A stretch of 16,592 nt of DNA. It comes from JAAFHS01 sp031396505 (GTDB taxonomy: Bacteria > Pseudomonadota > Alphaproteobacteria > Rhodobacterales > Rhodobacteraceae). How positions within the stretch are numbered: the first letter of the stretch is position 1; every line of letters starts with the position of its first letter. Of the stretch, positions 1-6,209 are shown piece after piece. The notes beneath the pieces were generated by a model. That model had not been told where the DNA came from and made no database searches. It was given only the letters and a program-made list of their open reading frames with translations. The position numbers were made by a program, and so were the translations under genes. The stretch covers positions 1 through 16,592 of the forward strand of contig JANNKX010000251.1 in the NCBI GenBank assembly GCA_031396505.1, read 5' to 3'.

Positions 1-63
1 AACGAACGTGAATTGGGCTTGCTGATGGCCGGGGTCGTGACGCCTGAAAAAGGGGCCGCCTGA
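1..63 (+). CDS. ABC transporter ATP-binding protein, C-terminal tail (partial)
   Basis: Only the last 20 codons and the TGA stop are in the window, reading NERELGLLMAGVVTPEKGAA. The 'E-GLLMAG' ending is typical of the duplicated-domain ATPases of simple-sugar/nucleoside (BmpA-type) ABC importers. Two BPD_transp_2 permeases of the same importer type follow, which supports the assignment. In the cytoplasm this subunit would hydrolyse ATP to drive import through those permeases. Its stop codon overlaps the next start codon (TGATG), so translation is probably coupled. Everything upstream, including the Walker motifs, lies outside the window. Confidence 0.75.
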   Translation, partial: NERELGLLMAGVVTPEKGAA

Positions 64-65
64 TG
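46..65 (+). repeat. Direct repeat copy A: ribosome-binding/junction cassette at ATPase-ORF99 boundary
   Basis: GAAAAAGGGGC at 46-56 is followed by CGCCTGATG. The same 11 bases recur at 345-355 before TATCTAATG, 299 nt downstream. Each copy encodes EKGA at the C-terminus of one ORF and provides the Shine-Dalgarno plus overlapping stop/start for the next one. The permease-permease junction (1442-1458) has a similar AAGGGGG-N4-CTGATG arrangement without the upstream GAAA. Confidence 0.7.
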
Positions 66-362
66 AAGCTAACGACACACGCAAAGAACAGGTTGGCCAA
101 GAACGCTATTACCGAGGTGGTGTTTGACCAATTACTTAGTCTCGAAGATGTGCGGACTGAACTCGGTGCGGTGACGGTCAGCATCCATAGTGTCGCAAGT
201 AAAAATCCGAAAAGCGAATTTGCGGGTGTGATCGAAATATCTGTTCAAGAACTCCTAAGCCTTTTGGACTTCGTCGCTGCACGAAGATCAGAAGAGTTGA
301 AGAATCTTTATGCCTTAACGGGGGTTGGCACTACAACAACCCGCGAAAAAGGGGCTATCTAA
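63..362 (+). CDS. Unrecognised 99-aa protein inserted in the ABC importer operon
   Basis: I do not recognise this protein. It is soluble-looking, with no signal peptide or membrane segment, and begins MKLTTHAKNRLAKNAI. Two probable helices rich in L and E (around residues 57-83) precede a Thr-rich tail ending TREKGAI. The ATG overlaps the ATPase stop (TGATG) and its TAA overlaps the permease start (TAATG), so it sits exactly between two coupled transporter genes. A Shine-Dalgarno AAGGGG lies 7-8 nt upstream. Its GC content is about 47% by hand count, well below the flanking genes, and its codons differ (many TTA, CTA, AGT, AAA), which suggests transfer. Its last codons (EKGA then stop) repeat the end of the ATPase. 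It could be an accessory factor of the transporter or an unrelated cassette. The coding call rests on its clean fit in the operon. Confidence 0.6.
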   Translation: MKLTTHAKNRLAKNAITEVVFDQLLSLEDVRTELGAVTVSIHSVASKNPKSEFAGVIEISVQELLSLLDFVAARRSEELKNLYALTGVGTTTTREKGAI

Positions 363-364
363 TG
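345..364 (+). repeat. Direct repeat copy B: ribosome-binding/junction cassette at ORF99-permease boundary
   Basis: Exact 11-base match (GAAAAAGGGGC, 345-355) to copy A at 46-56, then three differing bases and CTAATG in place of CTGATG. Together the copies bracket the low-GC 99-aa ORF. It supplies the Shine-Dalgarno for the first permease, 7 nt before its ATG. Confidence 0.7.
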
Positions 365-1456
365 GACCGCCTTCCCCGCTGGGCCGACATCGCCCTTGTG
401 CCATTGGTCAGCCTCGCCCTCGCTGCCATCATCTCGGCCCTTGTGATCCTGTCCATCGGTCAATCCCCGCGTGAGGCGCTGTCGGTCATGGTTGACGGCG
501 CGCTGATGTCATCTTCCGGCTGGGGCTATACCCTTTACTACGCGACCAGCTTTATCTTTACCGGGCTCGCCGTCACCATCGCCTTTCACGCAGGCTTGTT
601 CAACATCGGCGGCGAGGGGCAGGCACAGCTTGGCGGGCTTGGCGTCGCCGTGGCCCTGCTGACCGTGCCTTGGCCGCATTGGAGCGTCGCCCTGCTGGCC
701 GCGAGCCTTGGGGCCGCCGCCTTTGGCGCCGCATGGGCCGCCATCCCCGCCTATCTGCAGGCCAAACGCGGCAGCCATATCGTGATCACCACCATCATGT
801 TCAACTACATCGCTGCCTCGCTGCTGGTGTATATCCTGAACGATGTGCTGCGCCCCCAAGGCCAGATGGACAGTGCCAGCGCCCGCTTTGGCGATGCCAT
901 CCGCCTGCCCACGCTTGATCTGATCCCCGGACTCAACCTGATCTTTTCCAAGGGCGTGCCCGCCAATGTCACCCTGTTCATCGCCCTTGCCGCTGCATGG
1001 GGCGTCTGGGCCCTGCTTTGGCGCACCCGGCTCGGCTATCAGATCCGCGCCTATGGCAAATCAGAACCCGCCGCCCGCTATGCTGGCATCAATCCCACCC
1101 GGATCATCATGATCGTGATGCTGCTGTCGGGCGGCCTCGCCGGACTGATGGCCATCAACAACGTGATGGGCGAGGCGGAACGTCTGCTGATCAACTCTGC
1201 CTCTGGCGCAGGCTTCATCGGCATCGCCGTCGCCCTGATGGGCCGCAATCATCCCATCGGCGTCGTCCTTGCCGCCGTGCTGTTCGGCTTTTTGTTTCAG
1301 GGCGGGGCAGAACTGGGCCTGTGGACCAAGATCCCGATCGAATTGCGCATCGTAATCCAGGGCCTTGTCATCCTGTTCACCGGTGCCCTGAATTACATGG
1401 TTGAACGCATGCTCGTCCGCGTTTTCGCCCTGTTGCGCACCAAGGGGGTCGCCTGA
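362..1456 (+). CDS. ABC transporter permease (simple sugar/nucleoside, BPD_transp_2), NupP/YufP-like
   Basis: This is an inner-membrane permease of a BmpA-type ABC importer. Such systems carry nucleosides, purine derivatives or simple sugars; the substrate cannot be read here. The 364-aa product is almost entirely hydrophobic, with about nine to ten membrane segments starting at residue 10. It has the family signature FNIGGEGQAQLGG near residues 80-92, a cytoplasmic coupling loop around RTRLGYQIRAYGKSEPAARYAGI (about residues 222-244), and the GFIGIAVALMGR stretch typical of these permeases. Length is normal for the larger of the two permeases. The start ATG overlaps the stop of the 99-aa ORF and the TGA overlaps the next ATG, so the genes form one operon. 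The family call is firm and the substrate is open. Confidence 0.92.
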   Translation: MDRLPRWADIALVPLVSLALAAIISALVILSIGQSPREALSVMVDGALMSSSGWGYTLYYATSFIFTGLAVTIAFHAGLFNIGGEGQAQLGGLGVAVALLTVPWPHWSVALLAASLGAAAFGAAWAAIPAYLQAKRGSHIVITTIMFNYIAASLLVYILNDVLRPQGQMDSASARFGDAIRLPTLDLIPGLNLIFSKGVPANVTLFIALAAAWGVWALLWRTRLGYQIRAYGKSEPAARYAGINPTRIIMIVMLLSGGLAGLMAINNVMGEAERLLINSASGAGFIGIAVALMGRNHPIGVVLAAVLFGFLFQGGAELGLWTKIPIELRIVIQGLVILFTGALNYMVERMLVRVFALLRTKGVA

Positions 1457-2424
1457 TGGATTACGCCGACCTGTTGCAACTGCTCGACAGCACCATGCGC
1501 CTTGCCACGCCGTTGCTGTTCGCCTGTCTTGCCGGGTTGTTTTCCGAACGCGCAGGCATCTTTGACATCGGGCTGGAAGGCAAGATGCTGATCGCTGCCA
1601 TGGCCTCGGCATCGGTTGCCTTCCTGTCCGGGTCGGTCTGGGTTGGTCTGCTGGCGGGCATTGGCGGCGCCCTTGTGTTTTCCGCCCTGCACGGGATCGC
1701 CGCGATCACCTTCCGCGGCAATCAGCTGATTTCCGGCGTCGCCCTGAACTTCCTCGCCTCCGGCATCTCTGTTCTGATCGCCATACGCCTGTTTGGTCAG
1801 GGCGGCCGCACCCCCCCGCTGACCGGTGGCGCGCGCATGTATGAAATCACTCTGCCTTTTGCCGATGCGCTGTCCGGCGTCCCCATCCTCGGCCCGCTTT
1901 ATGCCAACGTGATCTCCGGGCATTCGATCCTTGTTTATGTCGCCGTCCTTCTCGCACCCGCCTCATGGTGGCTGCTGTATCGCACCCGCTTTGGCCTGCG
2001 TCTGCGCGCCGTCGGCGAAAACCCCGCCTCCGTCGACACCGCAGGCATCAGCGTGACCGGCCTGCGCTTTGCCGCCGTCGCCATCACCGGCATCCTCTGC
2101 GGCCTTGCCGGGGCCTATATGGCCACCGCCCTGCAAGCGGGCTTCGGACGCGAGATGACCGCCGGGCGTGGCTATATCGCCCTTGCTGCCCTGATCTTCG
2201 CCAAATGGCGGCCTATTGCGGCGCTCTGGTCCTGCCTGCTGTTCGGGTTTTTTCAGGCCATCGCCCTGCGCCCCGACATTGTCGAAGATATCCTGACCTT
2301 CAAGGTCCCCGTCCCCGCCCTTGACGCGCTGCCCTATGCGCTGACCGTGATCGTGCTGGCAGGCTTTATCGGCAAGGCCATCCCCCCCCGCGCGGGCGGC
2401 GAGCCCTATGTGAAAGAACGATAA
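1456..2424 (+). CDS. ABC transporter permease (simple sugar/nucleoside, BPD_transp_2), NupQ/YufQ-like
   Basis: This is the second permease of the same importer, 322 aa, expected to form a heterodimer with the upstream permease in the inner membrane. It carries the matching signature FDIGLEGKMLIAAM around residues 35-48. The EAA-like cytoplasmic loop RTRFGLRLRAVGENPASVDTAGI lies near residues 176-198, and GRGYIALAALIFAKWRP follows near 236-252, all typical of the short permease of these pairs. The start codon overlaps the preceding stop (TGATG) with an AAGGGGG Shine-Dalgarno at 1442-1448. No periplasmic binding protein lies downstream; in this type of operon it is normally upstream, outside the window. 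The transport function is secure by family, and purine nucleosides are one possibility only. Confidence 0.92.
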   Translation: MDYADLLQLLDSTMRLATPLLFACLAGLFSERAGIFDIGLEGKMLIAAMASASVAFLSGSVWVGLLAGIGGALVFSALHGIAAITFRGNQLISGVALNFLASGISVLIAIRLFGQGGRTPPLTGGARMYEITLPFADALSGVPILGPLYANVISGHSILVYVAVLLAPASWWLLYRTRFGLRLRAVGENPASVDTAGISVTGLRFAAVAITGILCGLAGAYMATALQAGFGREMTAGRGYIALAALIFAKWRPIAALWSCLLFGFFQAIALRPDIVEDILTFKVPVPALDALPYALTVIVLAGFIGKAIPPRAGGEPYVKER

Positions 2425-2500
2425 GGGCCCCAGCACCCGCCATCCCAACCACACGCACCATCGCCGGGCCACACTGGCACCTCCCGCCCCCCACTGCGAC

Positions 2501-2531
2501 AAATCTGGAACGGCAATGCGCTGAAATCTGG
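2501..2531 (+). repeat. Short direct repeat AAATCTGG upstream of tauE-like gene
   Basis: AAATCTGG occurs at 2501-2508 and again at 2524-2531, 23 bases apart, in the gap (2425-2622) between the ABC operon and the TauE-like gene. A TATACA box at 2535-2540 could be a -10 element, but I see no good -35 at proper spacing. The regulatory role is a guess. The rest of this 198-base gap shows no gene or clear terminator. Confidence 0.3.
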
Positions 2532-2622
2532 CACTATACAGCTATGACAATCCAAGCGTTTGACTTGGGCGACCAAAGGGCGCAACGCTTTGGAAAACAC
2601 CATCCCTTCGGGCAGGGCGCAG

Positions 2623-3543
2623 ATGCAGCTTTACCTCCCCATAGCCGAGGTATCGGCCGACGCTTTCCTGCTCCTTGGCATTGGTTCCGTCGTGGGCTTT
2701 CTGTCCGGCATGTTCGGCGTCGGTGGCGGGTTTCTGATCACGCCCTTGTTGTTTTTCATCGGCATCCCCCCTGCCGTCGCCGTGGCCACCGGTGCCAATC
2801 AGGTTGTCGCTTCTTCCGTCTCCGGCGTGCTGGCCCAGATGCGCCGCAAGGCGGTCGACTTTCACATGGGCATTGTGCTGCTGGCAGGCGGCATGGTCGG
2901 GTCCGTCATCGGCATCTGGGTCTTTGCCCAATTGACCGCACTGGGCCAGATCGATCTGTTTGTGCAACTGTCCTATGTCATTTTCCTTGGCCTGATTGGT
3001 GCCATGATGCTGCAGGAAAGCCTGCGCAGTATGTGGGCCGCCCGCAACGCCAACCGCCCCGTGCGTCGCGCCCGCGTACATACTTGGGTACATGGCCTGC
3101 CCTTCAAGATGAAATTCCGCGCGTCCGGCTTGTACATTTCCGTGCTGCCTCCGTTGGGCGTCGGCGCGCTCGTCGGCTTTCTCGCAGCCATCATGGGCGT
3201 TGGCGGCGGCTTTATCATGGTGCCTGCCATGATCTACCTGCTGGGCATGCCCACCAAGGTTGTCGTCGGAACCTCCCTGTTCCAGATCATCTTTGTCACC
3301 GCCTTCACCACCATCATGCACGCCACCACCAACCAGACCGTCGATATGATGCTGGCAATGCTGCTGATTGTCGGCGGTGTGATCGGCGCACAGCTTGGCA
3401 CCCGTGTCGGTGTCCGGCTCAAGGCCGAACAGTTGCGCATCCTGCTGGCCCTTCTGGTGCTGGCGGTTGCCATCAAGATCGCCCTCGATCTGCTGCTGGA
3501 ACCGTCCGAGCTGTACTCCATCACGCCGGGCCTTCTGCCATGA
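2623..3543 (+). CDS. Sulfite/organosulfonate exporter TauE/SafE (TSUP) family protein
   Basis: This is an inner-membrane transporter of the TSUP family, whose members export or import small (often sulfur-containing) anions such as sulfite or sulfoacetate; the substrate here is not determinable. I chose ATG 2623 (MQLYLPIAEVSADAF, 306 aa). The TTG at 2560 would add 21 hydrophilic residues that look like untranslated leader, and MQ-YLPIAEVS is the usual N-terminus in related Roseobacter proteins as I recall them. The family's internal repeat is clear: GMFGVGGGFLITPL at about residues 29-42 and MGVGGGFIMVPAM at about 191-203, each at the start of a helical half. A basic loop, RARVHTWVHG..KMKFR, separates the halves. 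The TGA overlaps the next ATG by four bases (ATGA), so it is co-translated with a TIGR02186 protein. Confidence 0.88.
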   Translation: MQLYLPIAEVSADAFLLLGIGSVVGFLSGMFGVGGGFLITPLLFFIGIPPAVAVATGANQVVASSVSGVLAQMRRKAVDFHMGIVLLAGGMVGSVIGIWVFAQLTALGQIDLFVQLSYVIFLGLIGAMMLQESLRSMWAARNANRPVRRARVHTWVHGLPFKMKFRASGLYISVLPPLGVGALVGFLAAIMGVGGGFIMVPAMIYLLGMPTKVVVGTSLFQIIFVTAFTTIMHATTNQTVDMMLAMLLIVGGVIGAQLGTRVGVRLKAEQLRILLALLVLAVAIKIALDLLLEPSELYSITPGLLP

Positions 3544-4301
3544 TCCGCGCCGCAGCCCTCCTATATCTGCTCGCCACCCCCGCCCTTGCGTCGGACGAAG
3601 AAATCGTGGCCGGTCTGTCGCAGAACGCCGTATCCATCACCGCCAATTTCAATGGTTCCGAAATCCTGATCTACGGTGCCGTGAAACGCGATGCCCCCGC
3701 CCCCAGTGATGCCCCGATGGAGGTCATCATTACCGTCGAAGGCCCCTCCGTGCCCTTGACCATCCGCCGCAAGGACCGCCGCGCCGGCATCTGGATCAAC
3801 ACCGAGGCCGTGACCGTTGACAGCGCCCCCACCTTTTATGCCGTGGCCACCACCGGGCCTTTGACTTCGATCCTGAAAGACACCGAAAACCTGCGCTACC
3901 AGATCACCATCCCGCGCGTCATCCGCGCCGTCGGCATCACATCCGAGGCGACGAATGCGGGTGATTTCGTGATTGCCATGCTGCGCCTGCGTGACGAAAA
4001 CGGGCTTTATCGTCTGGATCAGGGCAAGGTCGAATTTCTGGAAGAAACCCTGTTTCGCACCGATGTGATCCTGCCTGCCAACCTGACAGATGGCGAATAC
4101 CGCGTGCGGATTTTCCTCACGCGCGATGGCCGCGTGGTCGACACACAAGAACGCATCATTGGTGTGCGCAAGGAAGGGTTGGAGCGGTTCTTGTACAACC
4201 TCGCCCACGAACGCCCGCTGATATCGGGCATCGTGGCAGTGCTGCTGGCCGTCGTCGCAGGCTGGGCCGCAAGTGCGGCGTTCCGGCTGGTGCGGATCTG
4301 A
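3540..4301 (+). CDS. TIGR02186 family protein (secreted/membrane-anchored, unknown function)
   Basis: This 253-aa protein has an N-terminal signal sequence (about residues 1-17, ending TPALAS). It is followed by a beta-rich periplasmic domain and one C-terminal membrane helix (about 229-250, ISGIVAVLLAVVAGWAASAAF) with a short basic cytoplasmic tail. This is the layout of the TIGR02186 family, described only as a putative transmembrane protein and found next to TauE/SafE genes. The start is ATG 3540, overlapping the exporter stop as ATGA; the same frame stays open far upstream, but that part is a shadow of the exporter. Sharing a transcript and start/stop overlap with a TSUP transporter suggests a periplasmic partner or substrate-presenting subunit, which is inference. 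Hallmark segments include ITANFNGSEILIYGAV and LPANLTDGEYRVRIFLTRDG. Confidence 0.85.
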   Translation: MIRAAALLYLLATPALASDEEIVAGLSQNAVSITANFNGSEILIYGAVKRDAPAPSDAPMEVIITVEGPSVPLTIRRKDRRAGIWINTEAVTVDSAPTFYAVATTGPLTSILKDTENLRYQITIPRVIRAVGITSEATNAGDFVIAMLRLRDENGLYRLDQGKVEFLEETLFRTDVILPANLTDGEYRVRIFLTRDGRVVDTQERIIGVRKEGLERFLYNLAHERPLISGIVAVLLAVVAGWAASAAFRLVRI

Positions 4302-4444
4302 GGGCCCGCAAGGTGTGGTGGTTCCCCGCCTACCGCACGGGTTCAACCAGCCTTGCAATCAACCGCAAATCCACGCCAGGTCTACTGGCTGCGAGATGTG
4401 ATCGCACCGGACCGCAAAAGAAACAACCGTCAAAGGATCCTGAC

Positions 4445-4960
4445 ATGGCATATCCGGGCAAAGAATATCAGGATTATGAGCGGGGCCATGTTGCGGGCAG
4501 TTCTCGCTTGAACATTGTTCATAAGCCTACTGGTGTGACACTGATGGACCTTCCAAGTAATCAGATGCAGGACCGGGGTCATCGCCACTGGTTGTTCCAT
4601 GGCGGGGACAGAGCCGCCTGGAAAGCGGAGCTGATTGAGGGCGGGACTTTGGATGAAACCCACGCCAAAGCCATTGGGCTGCCCTGTGAAACGCGCGAGG
4701 ACCGGCGGTTTTATGATCGCAACATCGGGTGGCGAGACTTTTTTTTTGCTGCACTTCCGGTCGATGATGCCCCGCTGCCGCCTTGGTCGGAAGAGCTAGT
4801 ATCAATACTTTTGCATAGCAAGTTAGTTGCAAGTAACTTGGACGGCAGTTGGGAGGCTGGCAAGCCCCCCCCCGCTCGAAGTTGTATTCGAGGTGAAGAC
4901 TGCGCCGCCACATCTGTTCGGGCGGAAACTGATCGTTCGCTATGGGGACCGTTGAGATGA
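4445..4960 (+). CDS. Unrecognised protein, probable frameshift at a C9 tract
   Basis: I do not recognise this 171-aa product (MAYPGKEYQDYERGHVAGSS...). ATG 4445 is chosen because AAAGGA lies 7 nt upstream (4432-4437); the open frame extends upstream to 4313 but reads like non-coding DNA. The protein is soluble and rich in H, W, D and E, with no signal peptide. It has a T9 run at 4739-4747 (coding FFF) and a C9 run at 4865-4873 (coding PPP). After C9 the written frame turns into ARSCIRGEDCAATSVRAETD. One base off, the sequence reads LEVVFEVKTAPPHLFGRKLI, then VRYGDR and stop at 4953-4955, which looks much more like protein. With C8 the product would be 169 aa. The tract is either a true frameshift, a slippery or phase-variable site, or a sequencing error. 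Base composition around 4790-4850 is AT-rich compared with the neighbours. Confidence 0.5.
   Translation: MAYPGKEYQDYERGHVAGSSRLNIVHKPTGVTLMDLPSNQMQDRGHRHWLFHGGDRAAWKAELIEGGTLDETHAKAIGLPCETREDRRFYDRNIGWRDFFFAALPVDDAPLPPWSEELVSILLHSKLVASNLDGSWEAGKPPPARSCIRGEDCAATSVRAETDRSLWGPLR
4865..4873 (+). repeat. C9 homopolymer with apparent +1 frameshift
   Basis: Nine consecutive C residues inside the gene starting at 4445. Removing one C joins frame 2 to frame 0, which continues for 26 sensible codons to TGA at 4953-4955. As written, translation leaves that frame and stops at 4958-4960, so the two versions differ only in the last ~30 residues. Confidence 0.75.
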
Positions 4961-5172
4961 CTGAGCCGTGAGTGAAATCCACGTCTTTGCACCGCAAAAG
5001 GCCATGGGACGCATGACTTCACCCATCCCGCCATTCCGCGTGCTGTCCGTTCAGGCAATGTTTCAAAAGCGTTAACGCCACCCCACCGAGATAAGACAAG
5101 CTTTTGTGAAAAATAACAAATGCCTGTAAATCAACAGCAGTCAATCTTACCGGCCAGCGCCACCAAAAGCCA
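4961..5172. other. Convergent intergenic gap, no gene seen
   Basis: 212 bases between the convergent unrecognised gene and the thioesterase pair. The right half is AT-rich. I see a 10-base palindrome GCGTTAACGC at 5069-5078 and a weak ACAA/TTGT hairpin around 5096-5107, but no convincing terminator with a T-run and no coding frame worth calling. Confidence 0.4.
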
Positions 5173-5655
5173 TCACTCGCGTCCCTGTGGCATCAGGAAA
5201 TGCCCCGTCGCCTGTGCAAAAAGGCGCGTGCGGTTGTCCTGCCATGCCTCAACGTGAACGCTCGCATAGCGCCGCCCCGACCTGTTCACGCGGGCACGGG
5301 CATAGGCATCGCGCGGCAGGCCCGACCTTAGGTAATCCACGCTGAAATCAATTGTCTTGGGCAGGCGCGGCAGATGGTGCCCCGTCCCCGCTTCCATCCC
5401 GTCCCACAGGATCGACCAGCTCAACTCCACAATCGCCGCCACCTCCAGAAACGCCGCAATTGCACCCCCATGCAGCGCGGGCAGCATCGGATTGCCGATC
5501 AAATGGTCCGCATAAAGCAGCAATGCCGTCAGTTCATCCCCCCGCCGGTCAAACCGGATGCCCAGAAAATGCGCATAGGGGATGCCGTCCACCAACCCCG
5601 CCAGCGCCGCATCACGACGTTCCTTGACCACCTGCACGGGTTCGGGCGCACGCAT
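5173..5655 (-). CDS. PaaI-type hotdog-fold acyl-CoA thioesterase (Glu variant)
   Basis: This cytoplasmic thioesterase would release free acids from acyl-CoA; the acyl group is unknown. The hotdog signature is LHGGAIAAFLEVAAIVEL (about residues 61-78), with HGG at 62-64. The residue nine positions after the His is Glu71, where its neighbour has Asp. Later segments KTIDFSVDYLRSGLPRDAYARARV and GRRYASVHVEAW match the family's central strands. I start it at ATG 5655 (160 aa), which overlaps the upstream gene's TGA (TGATG) and has AGGGGG six bases upstream; a GTG immediately before would add one residue. It is the second gene of a two-gene unit of paralogous thioesterases, downstream of the divergent MerR promoter region. 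Confidence 0.85.
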   Translation of the reverse strand: MRAPEPVQVVKERRDAALAGLVDGIPYAHFLGIRFDRRGDELTALLLYADHLIGNPMLPALHGGAIAAFLEVAAIVELSWSILWDGMEAGTGHHLPRLPKTIDFSVDYLRSGLPRDAYARARVNRSGRRYASVHVEAWQDNRTRLFAQATGHFLMPQGRE

Positions 5656-6083
5656 CACCCACCCCCTGTCCGCGTCAGGCTGAACGCCCCGCTGGCTGTG
5701 GCCACCGGGCGATCCGTATCATCATCCATCGCCGTAGCCCGCACAAACGCCACACTGCGGGTGACGTGAAAACACTCCGCCCGCGCCCGGATACGCTGCC
5801 CCGGTGTGGCCGGGCGCATATAGTCGATCCGCAGATCCAATGTGGCCGTCGCAATCGGTGCCTCCGGGTGGCACATGACCGCCGCCCCCGCCGCCGTGTC
5901 CATCAACGCAGACACCACGCCCCCGTGCATCACCCCTGTCGCCGGATCACCAATGAACCGCGCATCATACGGCATCGAGATCACGGCAACCCCGGCCTCC
6001 AATGTATCAAGTTCCATCCCCAGAGCCGCGCTATGGGGCAGGGCGGAAATGAATTGGCGGGCGCTGTCAATGCGTGCAGACAT
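5655..6083 (-). CDS. PaaI-type hotdog-fold acyl-CoA thioesterase (Asp variant)
   Basis: This 142-aa hotdog thioesterase would hydrolyse acyl-CoA thioesters in the cytoplasm. The motif GVMHGGVVSALMDTAAGAAV (about 50-69) places HGG at 53-55 and the candidate catalytic Asp at 62, as in PaaI. TATLDLRIDYMRPATPGQRI supplies the central strand. It lies first in the two-gene unit, overlapping the second thioesterase by one base. The divergent MerR gene begins 126 bases away, which points to MerR control, probably linked to the beta-oxidation genes on the other strand. I see no Shine-Dalgarno before the ATG, and the likely -10 box is very close to it, so the transcript may be leaderless. Thioesterase activity is known for the family; the substrate is not. 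Confidence 0.87.
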   Translation of the reverse strand: MSARIDSARQFISALPHSAALGMELDTLEAGVAVISMPYDARFIGDPATGVMHGGVVSALMDTAAGAAVMCHPEAPIATATLDLRIDYMRPATPGQRIRARAECFHVTRSVAFVRATAMDDDTDRPVATASGAFSLTRTGGG

Positions 6084-6086
6084 GGT

Positions 6087-6118
6087 GCCATATGTGATGA
6101 AAGCCGCGGCTTTCGCAA
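6087..6118 (-). promoter_or_regulatory. Candidate thioesterase promoter with palindromic spacer
   Basis: On the minus strand, TTGCGA (6118-6113) could be a -35 element. It is followed 17 bases later by ACATAT (6095-6090), or 20 bases later by TATGGC (6092-6087). The 16-base palindrome at 6099-6114 lies mostly in the spacer. A dyad in a 19-20 base spacer is the usual architecture of MerR-activated promoters. The start codon would lie near +1. Inferred from sequence only. Confidence 0.4.
6099..6114. promoter_or_regulatory. 16-base perfect palindrome, candidate MerR operator
   Basis: GAAAGCCG at 6099-6106 is followed directly by its reverse complement CGGCTTTC at 6107-6114. It sits 15 bases upstream of the thioesterase start codon, in the divergent region shared with the first MerR gene. 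A binding site for one of the two adjacent MerR proteins is the simplest reading. Confidence 0.5.
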
Positions 6119-6160
6119 GTTGGCCCAGACAGCGTTTGCGTGATCAATGTTGCAGAACGG

Positions 6161-6190
6161 TTGCTTGCACGACCATCCCCGCGCTAGACT
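6161..6190 (+). promoter_or_regulatory. Candidate promoter of first merR gene
   Basis: TTGCTT (6161-6166) and TAGACT (6185-6190) are separated by 18 bases and lie 19 bases before the chosen ATG. They resemble a housekeeping-type promoter in this GC-rich group. No obvious dyad lies in the spacer. Confidence 0.4.
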
Positions 6191-6209
6191 TCAACCGGGA
6201 GGAATGCCT

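Noticed and set aside
2542..3321. 259-codon minus-strand open frame antisense to the TauE-like gene
   Set aside because: Shadow composition (His/Gly/Asp/Gln-rich) opposite a clear membrane transporter.
2544..3539. Upstream part of the long plus-strand frame running into the TIGR02186 gene
   Set aside because: It overlaps the TauE/SafE gene in another frame and reads as an Arg/His/Pro-rich shadow; the real gene begins with a signal peptide at 3540.
4313..4444. N-terminal extension of the unrecognised gene at 4445, and a GGTTCAA motif at 4340-4346 resembling a tRNA T-arm
   Set aside because: The extension lacks a ribosome-binding site and reads as random sequence; no acceptor stem or anticodon arm surrounds the GGTTCAA, so there is no tRNA.
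5069..5078. GCGTTAACGC palindrome in the convergent gap
   Set aside because: A 10-base palindrome is expected by chance in a window this long, and it is not followed by a T-run or placed near a promoter.
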